The notes: generated by a model not told the origin, from the sequence alone. Shown: positions 34,937-44,625, counted from the first letter of the stretch. The stretch: DNA of 64,000 nt from an uncultured Christensenellaceae bacterium (GCA_910586625.1 CAJUIZ010000005.1:85058-149057); one strand, 5' to 3'. Program-made: numbers and translations.

Positions 34937-34957
34937 GTAACAAGCAAATAATGTCAA
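34929..34957 (-). promoter_or_regulatory. Consensus SigA promoter of tRNA-Trp
   Basis: On the minus strand TTGACA (34957-34952), 17-base spacer, TATAAT (34934-34929): a perfect consensus, as expected for a stable RNA gene. Its -10 box overlaps that of the opposite promoter at 34908-34936. Confidence 0.88.
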
Positions 34958-35037
34958 TTACTTGCAACGATTTGCATAAGAAAAATTATATAATCCACAA
35001 CATTTATTACTTGCATTATGCAAAGGAGATATATCCC

Positions 35038-35637
35038 GTGTATATAAAAACTTACTATAACGAAATATGGTTTTGCGATCGGTATTATATAGGCGGAACG
35101 AATATACTTAGCGACGGCAACCGCAAATTTATAAAAGAAATAAATATAAATTTATACGATTATTCAAAAAACTTTCCGTATAAATACATTAAAGGAGCCA
35201 ATCTTTACTCATTGTCTGTTAACCGCAAGAAATTCAAAGTTGCTATTGCGGAAATAGCAAAAAATATTTATATAATCGCATATCTTAATTTTGTCAGTTT
35301 TGCAAAGTCCGTAAAAGCAGACGACGACATAAGCAGACAAAAAAACAGCGAGCTTTTATTCAACTTTGCCGTTAAACACGCGCGTGAAACGTCGGCATAC
35401 GTCGACGTCGAATACGTATACAATCAAAACAATGCCGTAAGATACCGAATAAAAAGCGAAAACGGATGCGTTCTGGCTCAAAAACAAGTATACTGCCTAA
35501 ACCCCGACGCAACAATAGCTATTCTGAACAATTTGGAAAACAACCCCTACGAATATTTAGGTTGGTACGAAAACGAAGACGGAGTGTCGGTTTATCAAAA
35601 TAAGGAAGAAGCATTAAAAAATATCTCTTTGCCGTGA
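35038..35637 (+). CDS. Hypothetical protein, family not recognised
   Basis: 199 residues from GTG 35038, chosen because AAAGGAG lies 9 bases before it; an ATG at 34951 exists but lies before the ribosome site. The protein is soluble, rich in Tyr, Asn, Ile and Lys, with no signal peptide or clear membrane segment. The C-terminal part (from about residue 130) has VDVEYVYNQNNAVRYRIK and LGWYENEDGVSVYQNKEEAL, suggesting a beta-rich domain. It is a single-gene unit between tRNA-Trp and rny, with its own promoter and terminator. Its AT-rich codons differ from the neighbours, which may mean recent arrival. Confidence 0.6.
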   Translation: MYIKTYYNEIWFCDRYYIGGTNILSDGNRKFIKEININLYDYSKNFPYKYIKGANLYSLSVNRKKFKVAIAEIAKNIYIIAYLNFVSFAKSVKADDDISRQKNSELLFNFAVKHARETSAYVDVEYVYNQNNAVRYRIKSENGCVLAQKQVYCLNPDATIAILNNLENNPYEYLGWYENEDGVSVYQNKEEALKNISLP

Positions 35638-35656
35638 TGCAAAGAGATATTTTTGT
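35619..35656. terminator. Bidirectional terminator between the orphan gene and rny
   Basis: ATATCTCTTTGC (35621-35632) pairs perfectly with GCAAAGAGATAT (35639-35650); T runs follow on both strands, serving the two convergent genes. Confidence 0.9.
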
Positions 35657-35672
35657 TTTAATATAAAATTTA

Positions 35673-37283
35673 CTATTTTGCAAAATCTACGCTGCGCGTT
35701 TCACGTATTACGTTAACCTTTATTTGTCCCGGATATTCTAATTCGCTTTCGATCTTGCGCGCAATTTCGTTAGCAAGCAATACGGTAGTTTCGTCGTTGA
35801 CTTCTTCCGGCTTGACTATGATACGGATTTCGCGTCCCGCCTGCACGGCGTAGGACTTTTGCACGCCTTGGAATGAATTGGCAATCTCTTCGAGCTTTTC
35901 CAAACGTTTTACGTAATTTTCCAACGATTCGCGTCTGGCGCCCGGCCGTGCGCCGCTTACGGCATCCGCCGCGGCTACTATTACCGCTTCCACGGTCATC
36001 GGCTCTACGTCGCCGTGATGAGACGCAATACAGTTGACGACTTCCTTGCTTTCCTTATATTTCTTGGCAAGGTCCGCGCCTATCTGCATATGCGTGCCTT
36101 CGATTTCTTGGTCTACCGCCTTGCCGATATCGTGAAGCAACGCCCCGCGCTTGGCGAGAGCAACGTCAAGCCCAAGCTCGGAAGCCATAATACCCGCAAT
36201 ATAGCTCACTTCGACCGAATGCTTGAGAACATTCTGTCCGTAGCTGGTACGGAACTTCAAACGTCCCAAAAGCTTGATAAGCTCGGGATGCAAGCCGAAT
36301 ACGCCCGTATCGAAAGATGCGCCTTCGCCTTCGTCCTTGATGGTTACGTCCATATCGCGCTTGACCTTTTCCACCATTTCTTCTATGCGGGCGGGATGAA
36401 TACGTCCGTCGGCAAGAAGCTTTTCGATGGTAATACGTGCGATTTGACGTCTTACGGGGTCGAAGCCCGACAAAATTACCACTTCCGGAGTATCGTCGAT
36501 TATAAGCTCGACGCCCGTTGCGTTTTCCAACGCGCGTATATTACGTCCTTCGCGACCGATAAGGCGACCCTTCATTTCGTCGTTTGGCAGCGGCACAGTG
36601 GTAACCGTAGTTTCGCTTACTTGGTCGCTTGCGCAACGCTGTATAGCCGTGGAAATGATTTCGCGCGCTTTCTGTTCGCCGCTTGCCTTGGCTTCGTTTT
36701 TGATTTTACGCACCAACGTAGCGGCTTCCTTACGCGCGTCGGCGACCATTTCGTCAACAAGCGTCTGTTTTGCTTCTTCACGGGAAAGCCCAGCTACGCG
36801 CTCTAATTCGGCTTGAATCTTCTGTTCCGACTTGTCTAACTCCTGCTTGCGCTTGGTCAACTCGTTTTGCTGACCGATAAGTTCCTTTTGCTGAACGTCT
36901 ATTCGATCCAGCTTGTGCAACAGCAATTCTTCCTTTTTATCGAGAGCTTCTTCCTTTTGATTCATGCGGTTTTCCTGCTTGGAAAGCTCGCCGTTGCGTT
37001 CGCGGAATTGCCTTTCTTGTTCGTTTTTAATCTTTTGAGCTTCTTCTCTTGCTTCTTGTATCGCTTCTTTTTTAAGAGTTTTCGCTTCGTCCTTGGCAAA
37101 ATCTATAATGGAATTTGCCTGTTCCTGCGCTGAGCCAACTTTTTTATTTCTGTTATGTCTATAAACTAAAACGCCTATCGCGCCGCCGCCTACAAGGCAG
37201 AGAACTCCTACGATAATCGGAATTAGAATATGAACCCAAGAAGGGGTACTATCGGCAAGGAAGAACAATAATGCGTTAAGCAT
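35673..37283 (-). CDS. rny: Ribonuclease Y
   Basis: 536 residues. N-terminal membrane helix (about 15-37), long coiled coil (about 45-210), KH domain (about 225-290, GRLIGREGRNIRALENATG), and HD phosphohydrolase domain (about 350-450, ALLHDIGKAVDQ, ASHHGD). It is the membrane-bound endonuclease that starts mRNA decay in Firmicutes. AAGGGGG ribosome site. The gene has its own strong promoter, and the decay partner pnp is about 12 kb away in the same orientation. In Bacillus rny also neighbours recA and cinA. Confidence 0.98.
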   Translation of the reverse strand: MLNALLFFLADSTPSWVHILIPIIVGVLCLVGGGAIGVLVYRHNRNKKVGSAQEQANSIIDFAKDEAKTLKKEAIQEAREEAQKIKNEQERQFRERNGELSKQENRMNQKEEALDKKEELLLHKLDRIDVQQKELIGQQNELTKRKQELDKSEQKIQAELERVAGLSREEAKQTLVDEMVADARKEAATLVRKIKNEAKASGEQKAREIISTAIQRCASDQVSETTVTTVPLPNDEMKGRLIGREGRNIRALENATGVELIIDDTPEVVILSGFDPVRRQIARITIEKLLADGRIHPARIEEMVEKVKRDMDVTIKDEGEGASFDTGVFGLHPELIKLLGRLKFRTSYGQNVLKHSVEVSYIAGIMASELGLDVALAKRGALLHDIGKAVDQEIEGTHMQIGADLAKKYKESKEVVNCIASHHGDVEPMTVEAVIVAAADAVSGARPGARRESLENYVKRLEKLEEIANSFQGVQKSYAVQAGREIRIIVKPEEVNDETTVLLANEIARKIESELEYPGQIKVNVIRETRSVDFAK

Positions 37284-37334
37284 TTAATTATCCCCCTTAA
37301 AAAGTTTATATGAAATAAAATTTCACTGACTTAT

Positions 37335-37363
37335 ATTTTACTCACTTTTTACCGATATGTCAA
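37335..37363 (-). promoter_or_regulatory. SigA promoter of rny
   Basis: On the minus strand TTGACA (37363-37358), 17-base spacer, TAAAAT (37340-37335). The leader is about 45 bases and contains the small palindrome TGAAATAAATTTCA at 37312-37325. Confidence 0.85.
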
Positions 37364-37469
37364 TATAAAATAAAGAAATTATCTCGATATAAATATTTTA
37401 TATATACTATATTACTTCTTAAAAATGCCGCGGAAGCATTGCCTATTTGGCGCATAACGGCGCTGTCAA

Positions 37470-37513
37470 CTTTACAAATACAAACGCGCCCGACGTTATT
37501 ATCAGGCGCGTTG
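37470..37513 (-). terminator. Terminator after recA
   Basis: On the minus strand AACGCGCC (37512-37505) pairs with GGCGCGTT (37490-37483), followed by TTGTATTTGT. It ends the long ftsK-rimO-pgsA-cinA-recA unit. Confidence 0.7.
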
Positions 37514-37527
37514 ATATCTAATCGGAA

Positions 37528-38541
37528 TTATTCTTCCGTTTGTTCTTCTTCGGCGGGTTTAAGCTTTTCCTTTATCTTGTCGGACAACATATCCATAAGC
37601 TCGGGATGGTTTTCCAAGTACATTTTTGCGTTTTCACGCCCTTGACCGATTTTTTCACCGTTATAGCTGAACCAAGAACCGCTCTTTTCGATATATCCGT
37701 AGCTCACAGCCATATCGAGAATACAACCCGAATTGGATATTCCCTTACCGAAAATAATCTCGAATTCCGCCGTTTTGAACGGGGGAGCCATCTTATTCTT
37801 TACAACCTTGACGCGCGTTTTACTGCCGATTATTTCCGAACCGTCCTTGATTTGGTCTACCTTTCTTACATCCAAACGCACGCTGGAATAGAACTTGAGA
37901 GCTTTACCGCCTGTAGTAGTTTCGGGATTGCCGAACATAACGCCGATTTTGTCGCGCAGTTGATTGATAAATATAATACAAGTGTTGGATTTGTTTCCTA
38001 CGGCGATTATTTTACGTAAGCATTGCGACATAAGCCGAGCTTGAACGCCCATATGGCTATCGCCCATATCGCCTTCCAATTCGGAACGCGGAGTCAACGC
38101 CGCTACGGAGTCCACTACTATAAGATCGACCGCATTGCTACGTACCAAGTAATCCAAAATATCCAACGCCTGCTCGCCGCTATCAGGCTGAGAAATGTAC
38201 AGCTCGTCCAAATTGATGCCGAGATTCTTGGCGTATACGGGGTCGAGAGCCTGTTCCGCATCGATAAACGCGGCCGTTCCGCCCATTTTCTGCACCTGCG
38301 CTATAACGTGCAACGTGACCGTGGTTTTACCAGAAGCTTCCGGTCCGTAAATTTCTATAATACGTCCGCGCGGCAAGCCGCCGATTCCCAAAGCCATATC
38401 CAAAGGCAAGCAGCCCGTCGGAATTGCTTCTATATTCCTTGCTGCGGCATAGCTGCCTAACTTCATTATCGAGCCCTTACCGAATTCTTTCTCGATTTGC
38501 AAAATCGTTTGCTCTAATGCGCGTTTTTTGTCGTCTGTCAT
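37528..38541 (-). CDS. recA: Recombinase RecA
   Basis: 337 residues from ATG 38541 (MTDDKKRALEQ), which has AAGGAGAAAATAACA upstream; an in-frame TTG at 38574 is less likely. Walker A GPEASGKTT, Walker B LIVVDSVAALTP, and the DNA-binding loop 1 and 2 regions (ELEGDMGDSHMGVQARL, NPETTTGGKAL) are intact. RecA forms filaments on single-stranded DNA for strand exchange and triggers LexA cleavage; lexA is in this window. No LexA box was found directly before it because the upstream bases are the end of cinA, so SOS induction would have to come from farther upstream or may be absent. Confidence 0.98.
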   Translation of the reverse strand: MTDDKKRALEQTILQIEKEFGKGSIMKLGSYAAARNIEAIPTGCLPLDMALGIGGLPRGRIIEIYGPEASGKTTVTLHVIAQVQKMGGTAAFIDAEQALDPVYAKNLGINLDELYISQPDSGEQALDILDYLVRSNAVDLIVVDSVAALTPRSELEGDMGDSHMGVQARLMSQCLRKIIAVGNKSNTCIIFINQLRDKIGVMFGNPETTTGGKALKFYSSVRLDVRKVDQIKDGSEIIGSKTRVKVVKNKMAPPFKTAEFEIIFGKGISNSGCILDMAVSYGYIEKSGSWFSYNGEKIGQGRENAKMYLENHPELMDMLSDKIKEKLKPAEEEQTEE

Positions 38542-38575
38542 TGTTATTTTCTCCTTATTGTTATCTTTGGGCAAA

Positions 38576-39742
38576 TTATTTCGTTAAAGCTTTACACGCC
38601 AAATACAGCGCGGTATTTGCGGCTTGAGAGCGAATGGAATTGCGGTCGCCGACAAACACGTTTTTGTAGACTGTTACCGACTTCTCCGTAGCGACACCGA
38701 TAAAACACAAACCTATTGGCAGTCCGTCTTCCGACGCAGGGCCCGCTATACCCGTTACAGAAACGGCAACGTCGCTGCCGTTTCGCCTAAGCCCCGTGGC
38801 CATAGCTTGGGCGACCTGTCGGGACACGACTCCGTATTCGTCGACAAAGTGAGGGTTTATTCCCAATCGGCTGCATTTGCTCGCAATCGTATATGCTACG
38901 ACGCCTTCGTACAAAACCGAAGACGCGCCTGCCACGTCCACTATCGACGAAGCTATCATCCCGCCTGTAACCGATTCCGCAACGGACAGCGTTTTGCCCA
39001 TACTGCGAAACAGCTCGACCGCCGTTTGCGCCAACGTCTGATCTGCCGTAGCATACAGATATTCGCCGAAAGCTTCCCTTAATTTGGCAAAGGCGTCTTT
39101 AATATAAACTTTACTGCATTTCGGTTGGAAAGTCAATATTATTTTACTGTCGAGATTTAATGTTTCACACTTGCGTGAAACAGTTCGCGGCAAAGCAGAC
39201 AAACGGGCGTTTACGTCTTTTGCGGACAAGCCGAAAACTTTGAAAACATATTTGGCAAGACCTAAGTTCTCGCGAAATAGACTTTTGTATATATAATTGT
39301 CGTAAACCAAGGCGCATTCGTTGTAATCGTCCGGCACAAGAAAAACCTGACACTTATTGTACTCGCCGTAACAGGCGCATTGACAGCCGTACGCCGAAGC
39401 GTAATGGTTAAAGGTCTCGGGTGCCAAACACAGCTTGTCCATAACGTGCTGCGGCGGTACGTCGACTTGCGCCAACTTGCAATATTGAAGTATGTTGCGT
39501 TCGGCGAACTTGTCGTAAAACATAGACAAGTTAAAGGTTTCGGCAAAGACAGCGCTGCTTTCACCCACGTTCCCCACCATAATTACCGACCGACTGCCGC
39601 TTGATACCGCGTCGCGCAAAAACTTGCCGACGGTATGTTTGTTATTAGTTACAGTCAAATCGTATTTTGCAAGCTCCGAATCGAACTTTTCGCGTAAATA
39701 CGCGACCGCTTGACTGTAATCCTGTGCCAAAATTTTAATCAT
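38576..39742 (-). CDS. cinA: CinA-like protein with intact C-terminal amidase domain and degenerate N-terminal domain
   Basis: 388 residues. The C-terminal third (about 235-388) is the CinA nicotinamide-nucleotide amidase domain: TLSVAESVTGGMIASSIVDVAG, GVVAYTIASK, VSRQVAQAMATG, VSVTGIAGPASEDGLPIG. The N-terminal part is too divergent to show the family's opening GTELLLG motif or the TGGLGPTxDD motif of the molybdopterin-binding-like (ADP-ribose pyrophosphatase) domain. So NMN deamidation for NAD recycling is likely, while the second CinA activity is probably lost. It overlaps pgsA by 4 bases and precedes recA, as in Bacillus. Confidence 0.9.
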   Translation of the reverse strand: MIKILAQDYSQAVAYLREKFDSELAKYDLTVTNNKHTVGKFLRDAVSSGSRSVIMVGNVGESSAVFAETFNLSMFYDKFAERNILQYCKLAQVDVPPQHVMDKLCLAPETFNHYASAYGCQCACYGEYNKCQVFLVPDDYNECALVYDNYIYKSLFRENLGLAKYVFKVFGLSAKDVNARLSALPRTVSRKCETLNLDSKIILTFQPKCSKVYIKDAFAKLREAFGEYLYATADQTLAQTAVELFRSMGKTLSVAESVTGGMIASSIVDVAGASSVLYEGVVAYTIASKCSRLGINPHFVDEYGVVSRQVAQAMATGLRRNGSDVAVSVTGIAGPASEDGLPIGLCFIGVATEKSVTVYKNVFVGDRNSIRSQAANTALYLACKALTK

Positions 39743-40422
39743 TTGTCTTCGAAAACCTTTTTATTTTGTACCAAATAGATTATACCGGAAATAATCGTCA
39801 TGACGACCGCTACGGCGAAAACCGTGACGCCTATAAGCCATATTAAGTCAAAAAACTTCATACGCGCTACAATCGACGTTTCGGGGACAGTTTGTATAAA
39901 TACGCTTTTGGACAAATCCACGTACGATTGCGAATTGGCGTTTAGCAATATCAACAGCGGCAAGCAGATATCCTGAGTTACGGTTTTGATTTTTCCGAAT
40001 ATATTCGCCTGTACCACCACGCCCTTGCTTGCGGCAATCATACGCACTGCGCTTATAAGTAATTCACGAGCCAAAATCAGTATCGAGCCAACCGTAAGTA
40101 AAATCATTCCGAACATAGCCGCGAAGTTTTCGGGCATTACAAACAAGCTGTTTGCAAAGTATTGCAGCGGATTGGTAGCCACCACGCAGAACAACGCCGC
40201 GCATACTAATATTTTGTCGGCAATCGGGTCGAGCAGTTTGCCTAAATCGGTAACCATTTTGTATTTCCGAGCTATGTACCCGTCCAAAAAATCGGTAAAA
40301 CAACATAGGGCGAATATACCTATCGCAACGTATGCGCCCCACTCGAACGGAAGAAAATACGCGGCGATAAACAGCGGAATCATACATATTCGGGATAAAG
40401 ACAGTCTATTGGGAATATTCAT
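39739..40422 (-). CDS. pgsA: CDP-diacylglycerol-glycerol-3-phosphate phosphatidyltransferase
   Basis: 227 residues with five to six membrane helices. The CDP-alcohol transferase motif is present (DFLDGYIARKY, then DLGKLLDPIADK). It makes phosphatidylglycerol phosphate, the committed step to phosphatidylglycerol. The loop near residues 110-140 and the C terminus are longer than in B. subtilis PgsA (about 193). Overlaps both cinA and rimO by 4 bases, so translation is coupled. Confidence 0.94.
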   Translation of the reverse strand: MNIPNRLSLSRICMIPLFIAAYFLPFEWGAYVAIGIFALCCFTDFLDGYIARKYKMVTDLGKLLDPIADKILVCAALFCVVATNPLQYFANSLFVMPENFAAMFGMILLTVGSILILARELLISAVRMIAASKGVVVQANIFGKIKTVTQDICLPLLILLNANSQSYVDLSKSVFIQTVPETSIVARMKFFDLIWLIGVTVFAVAVVMTIISGIIYLVQNKKVFEDK

Positions 40423-41747
40423 CTTACAACTTCTCCAATTAAATCGTAATCGGCATAATCAGTAATTTTTACGTCGTAAAAATGTCCTACGGTCAATTCG
40501 TCCGACGTAACGATATAAACCTTTCCGTCGATATCGGGCGACATAAAATACGTTCTGCCTACATAGTAGTATTTGCCCGCGTAAAAATCGGGCTGCTCGT
40601 CCACAATACACCTATAAACCTTACCCACGTCCGACTTGTTAAGCTCGGCGGCAATATTGTATTGAGTCTTGTACAGTTTATCTACGTAGCTTTGCTTCGT
40701 GCGCTCGGGAACTTGACGTTCGAACTTTGCCGCGGCGGTTCCGTCTTCGCGCGAGTATGCGAAAAAGCCTACGTTACGCAGCCTGTATTTAATCAAAAAG
40801 TCTTGAAGCTGTTTTACCGTTTCCTTGGTTTCGTAAGGAAAACCGCATATAAACGTAGAGCGAACGGCGACGCCGAGATTAGACAGCTTATCGAACAACG
40901 TTATTATCGACTGGCTGTCGGAGCGGCGATTCATTTTACGCAATATTTCGTCGTTGACGTGCTGTAACGGGATGTCGACGTATTTGACTATTTTGGGATT
41001 GTTGGCGATTTCCGCCTGCAACTCGTCCGACAATAATTCCGGATAGCAATATAGCAATCTCAGCCATTCTATACCGTCAATCTCAGACAAATTTCGCAGT
41101 AACTGAACTATTTTATATTCACCGTATAAGTCCTTGCCGTAACGCGTCGTATCTTGAGCAACCAATATCAATTCCTTAACGCCTTGCGCCGCTAACTCCG
41201 CCGCCTGCGCCACTACCTTTTCCATCGGTACAGAACGATAGCGGCCGCGAATAAAGGGTATAAGACAATAAGTACAGTAATTATCGCAGCCGTCGGCTAT
41301 TTTGAGATAAGCGACGTGCGAAGCCGTTGTAAGAATACGCGAACCGAAAGTTATAGCGTCGGAACACTTATTTACAAGCTTACGTTCGCCTTTTAGAGTG
41401 TCGGCAACAATATTGCATATTTCGTCGTACCTGTCGGTGCCTACGACGGCATCGACTTCTTTGAGCTCATTGAAAACTTCTTCGCCGAATTTCTGCCCGA
41501 GACAGCCCGTTATTATAACCTTTTGGCATTTGCCGCGCTTTTTGTAACCCGCCATTTCCAGCGACGTTTCTATCGCTTCTTTACGGGCGGATTCCAAAAA
41601 AGCGCACGTGTTTACTATTATTACGTCGGCATCCTGCGGAGAAGAAGTGATTTCGTATCCGCCCGCCGCCAAATTTGCCAGCATTACTTCCGTATCGACG
41701 CGGTTTTTATCGCAACCGAGAGATACGACTCCAACTTTTGTTTTCAT
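40419..41747 (-). CDS. rimO: Ribosomal protein S12 methylthiotransferase RimO
   Basis: 442 residues. N-terminal UPF0004 (VVSLGCDKNRVDTEVML), radical SAM with GCDNYCTYCLIPFIRGRYRS, and C-terminal TRAM (about 375-442). It methylthiolates an Asp of ribosomal protein S12. The VSLGCDKNRVD opening separates it from MiaB, its paralogue at 17 kb. It starts 7 bases after ftsK and overlaps pgsA by 4 bases. Confidence 0.96.
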   Translation of the reverse strand: MKTKVGVVSLGCDKNRVDTEVMLANLAAGGYEITSSPQDADVIIVNTCAFLESARKEAIETSLEMAGYKKRGKCQKVIITGCLGQKFGEEVFNELKEVDAVVGTDRYDEICNIVADTLKGERKLVNKCSDAITFGSRILTTASHVAYLKIADGCDNYCTYCLIPFIRGRYRSVPMEKVVAQAAELAAQGVKELILVAQDTTRYGKDLYGEYKIVQLLRNLSEIDGIEWLRLLYCYPELLSDELQAEIANNPKIVKYVDIPLQHVNDEILRKMNRRSDSQSIITLFDKLSNLGVAVRSTFICGFPYETKETVKQLQDFLIKYRLRNVGFFAYSREDGTAAAKFERQVPERTKQSYVDKLYKTQYNIAAELNKSDVGKVYRCIVDEQPDFYAGKYYYVGRTYFMSPDIDGKVYIVTSDELTVGHFYDVKITDYADYDLIGEVVR

Positions 41748-41754
41748 AATTTAA

Positions 41755-44625
41755 CTAATCCTGCATATCGGGGAATAATTCGTCCAAATCGTCCAACGCT
41801 ACCAATACTCTTAAAGGTTTGGAGCTTGGATCGCTCGGAGACAGTTCTTCTACATATTTAAGCTTTTGCAGCGAATCCATAATTCTACCCGCGCGATTGA
41901 AGCCTATGCCCAAGTTACGCTGAATCGAAGCGATAGACGCTCTGCCGCCCTGTTTTTCCAGCCAAAAACGCAGCGCCTTTTTGCAATACGGGTCAAGCTG
42001 AGCTTCCTTACTTGCCGGTTCGGCAGTTTCGTGAGCTTCTTCCGACTCTTCCGGCTTATTGGATACGAAAATGGCGTCGGTGACTTTTTGATCGTAAAAA
42101 ATCTCGTTAGACGCAATCGTATAATCCTTCAACGCGCGAATTTCGTCGTTGGAAATGTACGCTCCCTGAACGCGCAAAGTATCCGATGCTCCCGACCCCA
42201 AGAACAGCATATCGCCCTTACCAAGCAGTTTCTCCGCGCCGCCGCCGTTCAGAATTGTAGAGCTGTCCGCTTGAGAGGCGACCTTTAACGCCATACGGCA
42301 GGGCAAATTGGCCTTGATTGTACCGGTAATAACGTCGACGCTCGGACGTTGAGTAGCAAGTACGATATGAATACCGGCGGCTCTCGACTTCTGCGCCAAA
42401 CGCATAAGCTTTTGCTCGAAAGCCTTTTTACTGACGGACATAAGGTCTGCCAATTCGTCTACGACAAATACCAAATAAGGCAACTTTTGCGTTATTTTGG
42501 GGTTGATACGGCTGTTATACTCCGAAATGTTCCCCACTGCCGACTGACGGAACAGCTGGTAACGAGATTCCATCTCGGCGATTAAGTAGTCCATACCCGC
42601 AAGCGCGTCCTGAACGTTGGTTATTGCTTCGGCGGTCAGCATATGCGGAATTCCGTTATAGCGCGACAGCTCGACGAACTTGGGGTCGACCATCAGGAAA
42701 CGGACGTACTCGGGACCGTACTTATAGATAAAACTTACAATTAGGCAGTTCAAACATACGCTCTTTCCCGAGCCTGTTGTTCCCGCTATAAGCAGGTGCG
42801 GCATATCCGCAAGGTCCGCAACGATTACTTTACCGGTTATTTCGCGACCGATGGCGAATACCAAATTTCCCTTGCCTTTGGCAAATTCTTCACTGTCCAA
42901 CAGTCCGCGGAGAACTACGGGAGTTTTCTTTTTATTTGCCACTTCTATACCGACTAACCCCGTTCCGTGAATGGGCGCTTCGATACGGATATCTTCCTGC
43001 GCTTCTACGCACGCCTTGATATCGTCGGCATACTGGCGGAAATCGCCCATACGCGTTTTTTGCGAAAGTACCCTAAACGTGTACCTTGTAACGGACGGAC
43101 CAACGATAATATCTACGTTTTCCACCTTTATGCCGAATACCGACAGCTTGTTGACAATTGCGTCGGCCGTGCGTTTACGATCGCCCGACTCGTAGTCTTC
43201 CGTAATTGTCACGTCGTTTAGCAGCTCGAAGGGCGGCTTGTTATAAGGCAAATACTTGTGGACTTTTTCCATTTCTTCCTTGGTAGTAAAGTCCAAACCC
43301 AATTGCATACCGCCGTCTACGGGGTCCTCGCGCATAACGGCTATCAGTTCGTCGTCCTGCTTTTTGGACTCGCGCGCCGTCGGCGTCGGAGACGTTTTTA
43401 CGATGGGCGGAACGACAGGTTCTTCGTCGCGAATAGGTTCCCGAGAAACTTCTTCAACCGCGGATTGCACAAAAACTTCTTCGATTTTAGGCGTCGCTTC
43501 ATACACGGATTTACGTTTGTCCGTTTGAAGCTCGTCTTCTACAATAACGTCGGTAACGTCGATATCGCCGCTTTTAGAAGGCTGAGAAACCGCGGGCGTT
43601 TCGGTAGCCATACGCAAAGGTTCATCCTTTGTAACAGGCTGCTTTGGCTCGGACCTTTGCGGCTCGTTTTGTTTTGCCGTTACTATCTTCCAATCGGATG
43701 AAACGTCGTCCTGAGCCGTTTTAGACGACTCTCTATCGACGCTCGACTGATAATATCCGCGTACTATAAATTCGTCATCCTGTTTTTCGGGAGCGAAAAA
43801 TGAGTTTTCACCGCGGTTTGTTTTACGCGGTTCGCCTTCGCCGAACAAAATATTTTCCGCTTCGGCGCGGTCGACTGTTTTTGCCGTGTCCGACGTTATA
43901 CGAGATTGCTCCGCCACGTCGAAGTGTTCTTCCGTACGGTTGGAAACCACCGACTCGGGATAAATAGATTTTTCCTGTTGCTCGAAAAGAATCTGATAAG
44001 CCTTTTGGCGGGCGTCGTCGGACGTGTCGGCAGGCGTCTCAGTAATCTCGGTAGTCTTGACGGACGGCTCAATATCCTGTTCGACCGACTTCGCCGTTAA
44101 ACTGAGCTTACCGGTGAAATACTTATAGAAAAAGTCCGCGCACACGTAAACGGTCCATCCGAGAAGTCCTACGATAAGCACCATTGCGCCGTAAATAGTT
44201 ATTGCGCGCTTTAACGCGTAAGCGATAATTCCGAATACTACGCCGCCGAAAGTGGGCACACCCATCTGTCCGTCGTAGTAATGATAAATCAAACCGATAT
44301 GCCGAGAAAAATCCTGCGGTAAATACGTTGTTGTAAGAGTATGAACGAACAACACTATCGCAACGAACATTAACGCGAAATGAACTGCGTATTTTACGGG
44401 GATTTTTACGCTTTTGCCCGCCAAAACAAATGAACAGGTAACTATTACCGCAGCCATCAAGCCGTAAAAGGACATTCCGAAACTTCCGAGAAAGAAATTG
44501 GCGAAGTCCTTAAACCCGGAATTGAAATATCTTCCGCTAAACGCAACGACAATGAGAATAGCGGATAAAGTTATACCTATTATGCAAGCAATTTTTTTGC
44601 CTAAGCCGACTTTTTCGGATTTCAA
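41755..44625 (-). CDS. ftsK: DNA translocase FtsK/SpoIIIE
   Basis: 956 residues from TTG 44625 with GGGAGG upstream. Four transmembrane helices (about 12-180), an acidic, low-complexity linker (about 190-440), the motor with Walker A GTTGSGKSVCLNCL and Walker B FVVDELADLM, and the C-terminal winged helix gamma domain (RASIASIQRNLGIGFNRAGR) that reads KOPS-like signals. It pumps DNA through the division septum and the spore septum; with the Xer protein at 26 kb it can resolve dimers. Whether it acts mainly as FtsK or SpoIIIE cannot be told; Clostridia often have just one such protein in this position. Confidence 0.97.
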   Translation of the reverse strand: MKSEKVGLGKKIACIIGITLSAILIVVAFSGRYFNSGFKDFANFFLGSFGMSFYGLMAAVIVTCSFVLAGKSVKIPVKYAVHFALMFVAIVLFVHTLTTTYLPQDFSRHIGLIYHYYDGQMGVPTFGGVVFGIIAYALKRAITIYGAMVLIVGLLGWTVYVCADFFYKYFTGKLSLTAKSVEQDIEPSVKTTEITETPADTSDDARQKAYQILFEQQEKSIYPESVVSNRTEEHFDVAEQSRITSDTAKTVDRAEAENILFGEGEPRKTNRGENSFFAPEKQDDEFIVRGYYQSSVDRESSKTAQDDVSSDWKIVTAKQNEPQRSEPKQPVTKDEPLRMATETPAVSQPSKSGDIDVTDVIVEDELQTDKRKSVYEATPKIEEVFVQSAVEEVSREPIRDEEPVVPPIVKTSPTPTARESKKQDDELIAVMREDPVDGGMQLGLDFTTKEEMEKVHKYLPYNKPPFELLNDVTITEDYESGDRKRTADAIVNKLSVFGIKVENVDIIVGPSVTRYTFRVLSQKTRMGDFRQYADDIKACVEAQEDIRIEAPIHGTGLVGIEVANKKKTPVVLRGLLDSEEFAKGKGNLVFAIGREITGKVIVADLADMPHLLIAGTTGSGKSVCLNCLIVSFIYKYGPEYVRFLMVDPKFVELSRYNGIPHMLTAEAITNVQDALAGMDYLIAEMESRYQLFRQSAVGNISEYNSRINPKITQKLPYLVFVVDELADLMSVSKKAFEQKLMRLAQKSRAAGIHIVLATQRPSVDVITGTIKANLPCRMALKVASQADSSTILNGGGAEKLLGKGDMLFLGSGASDTLRVQGAYISNDEIRALKDYTIASNEIFYDQKVTDAIFVSNKPEESEEAHETAEPASKEAQLDPYCKKALRFWLEKQGGRASIASIQRNLGIGFNRAGRIMDSLQKLKYVEELSPSDPSSKPLRVLVALDDLDELFPDMQD

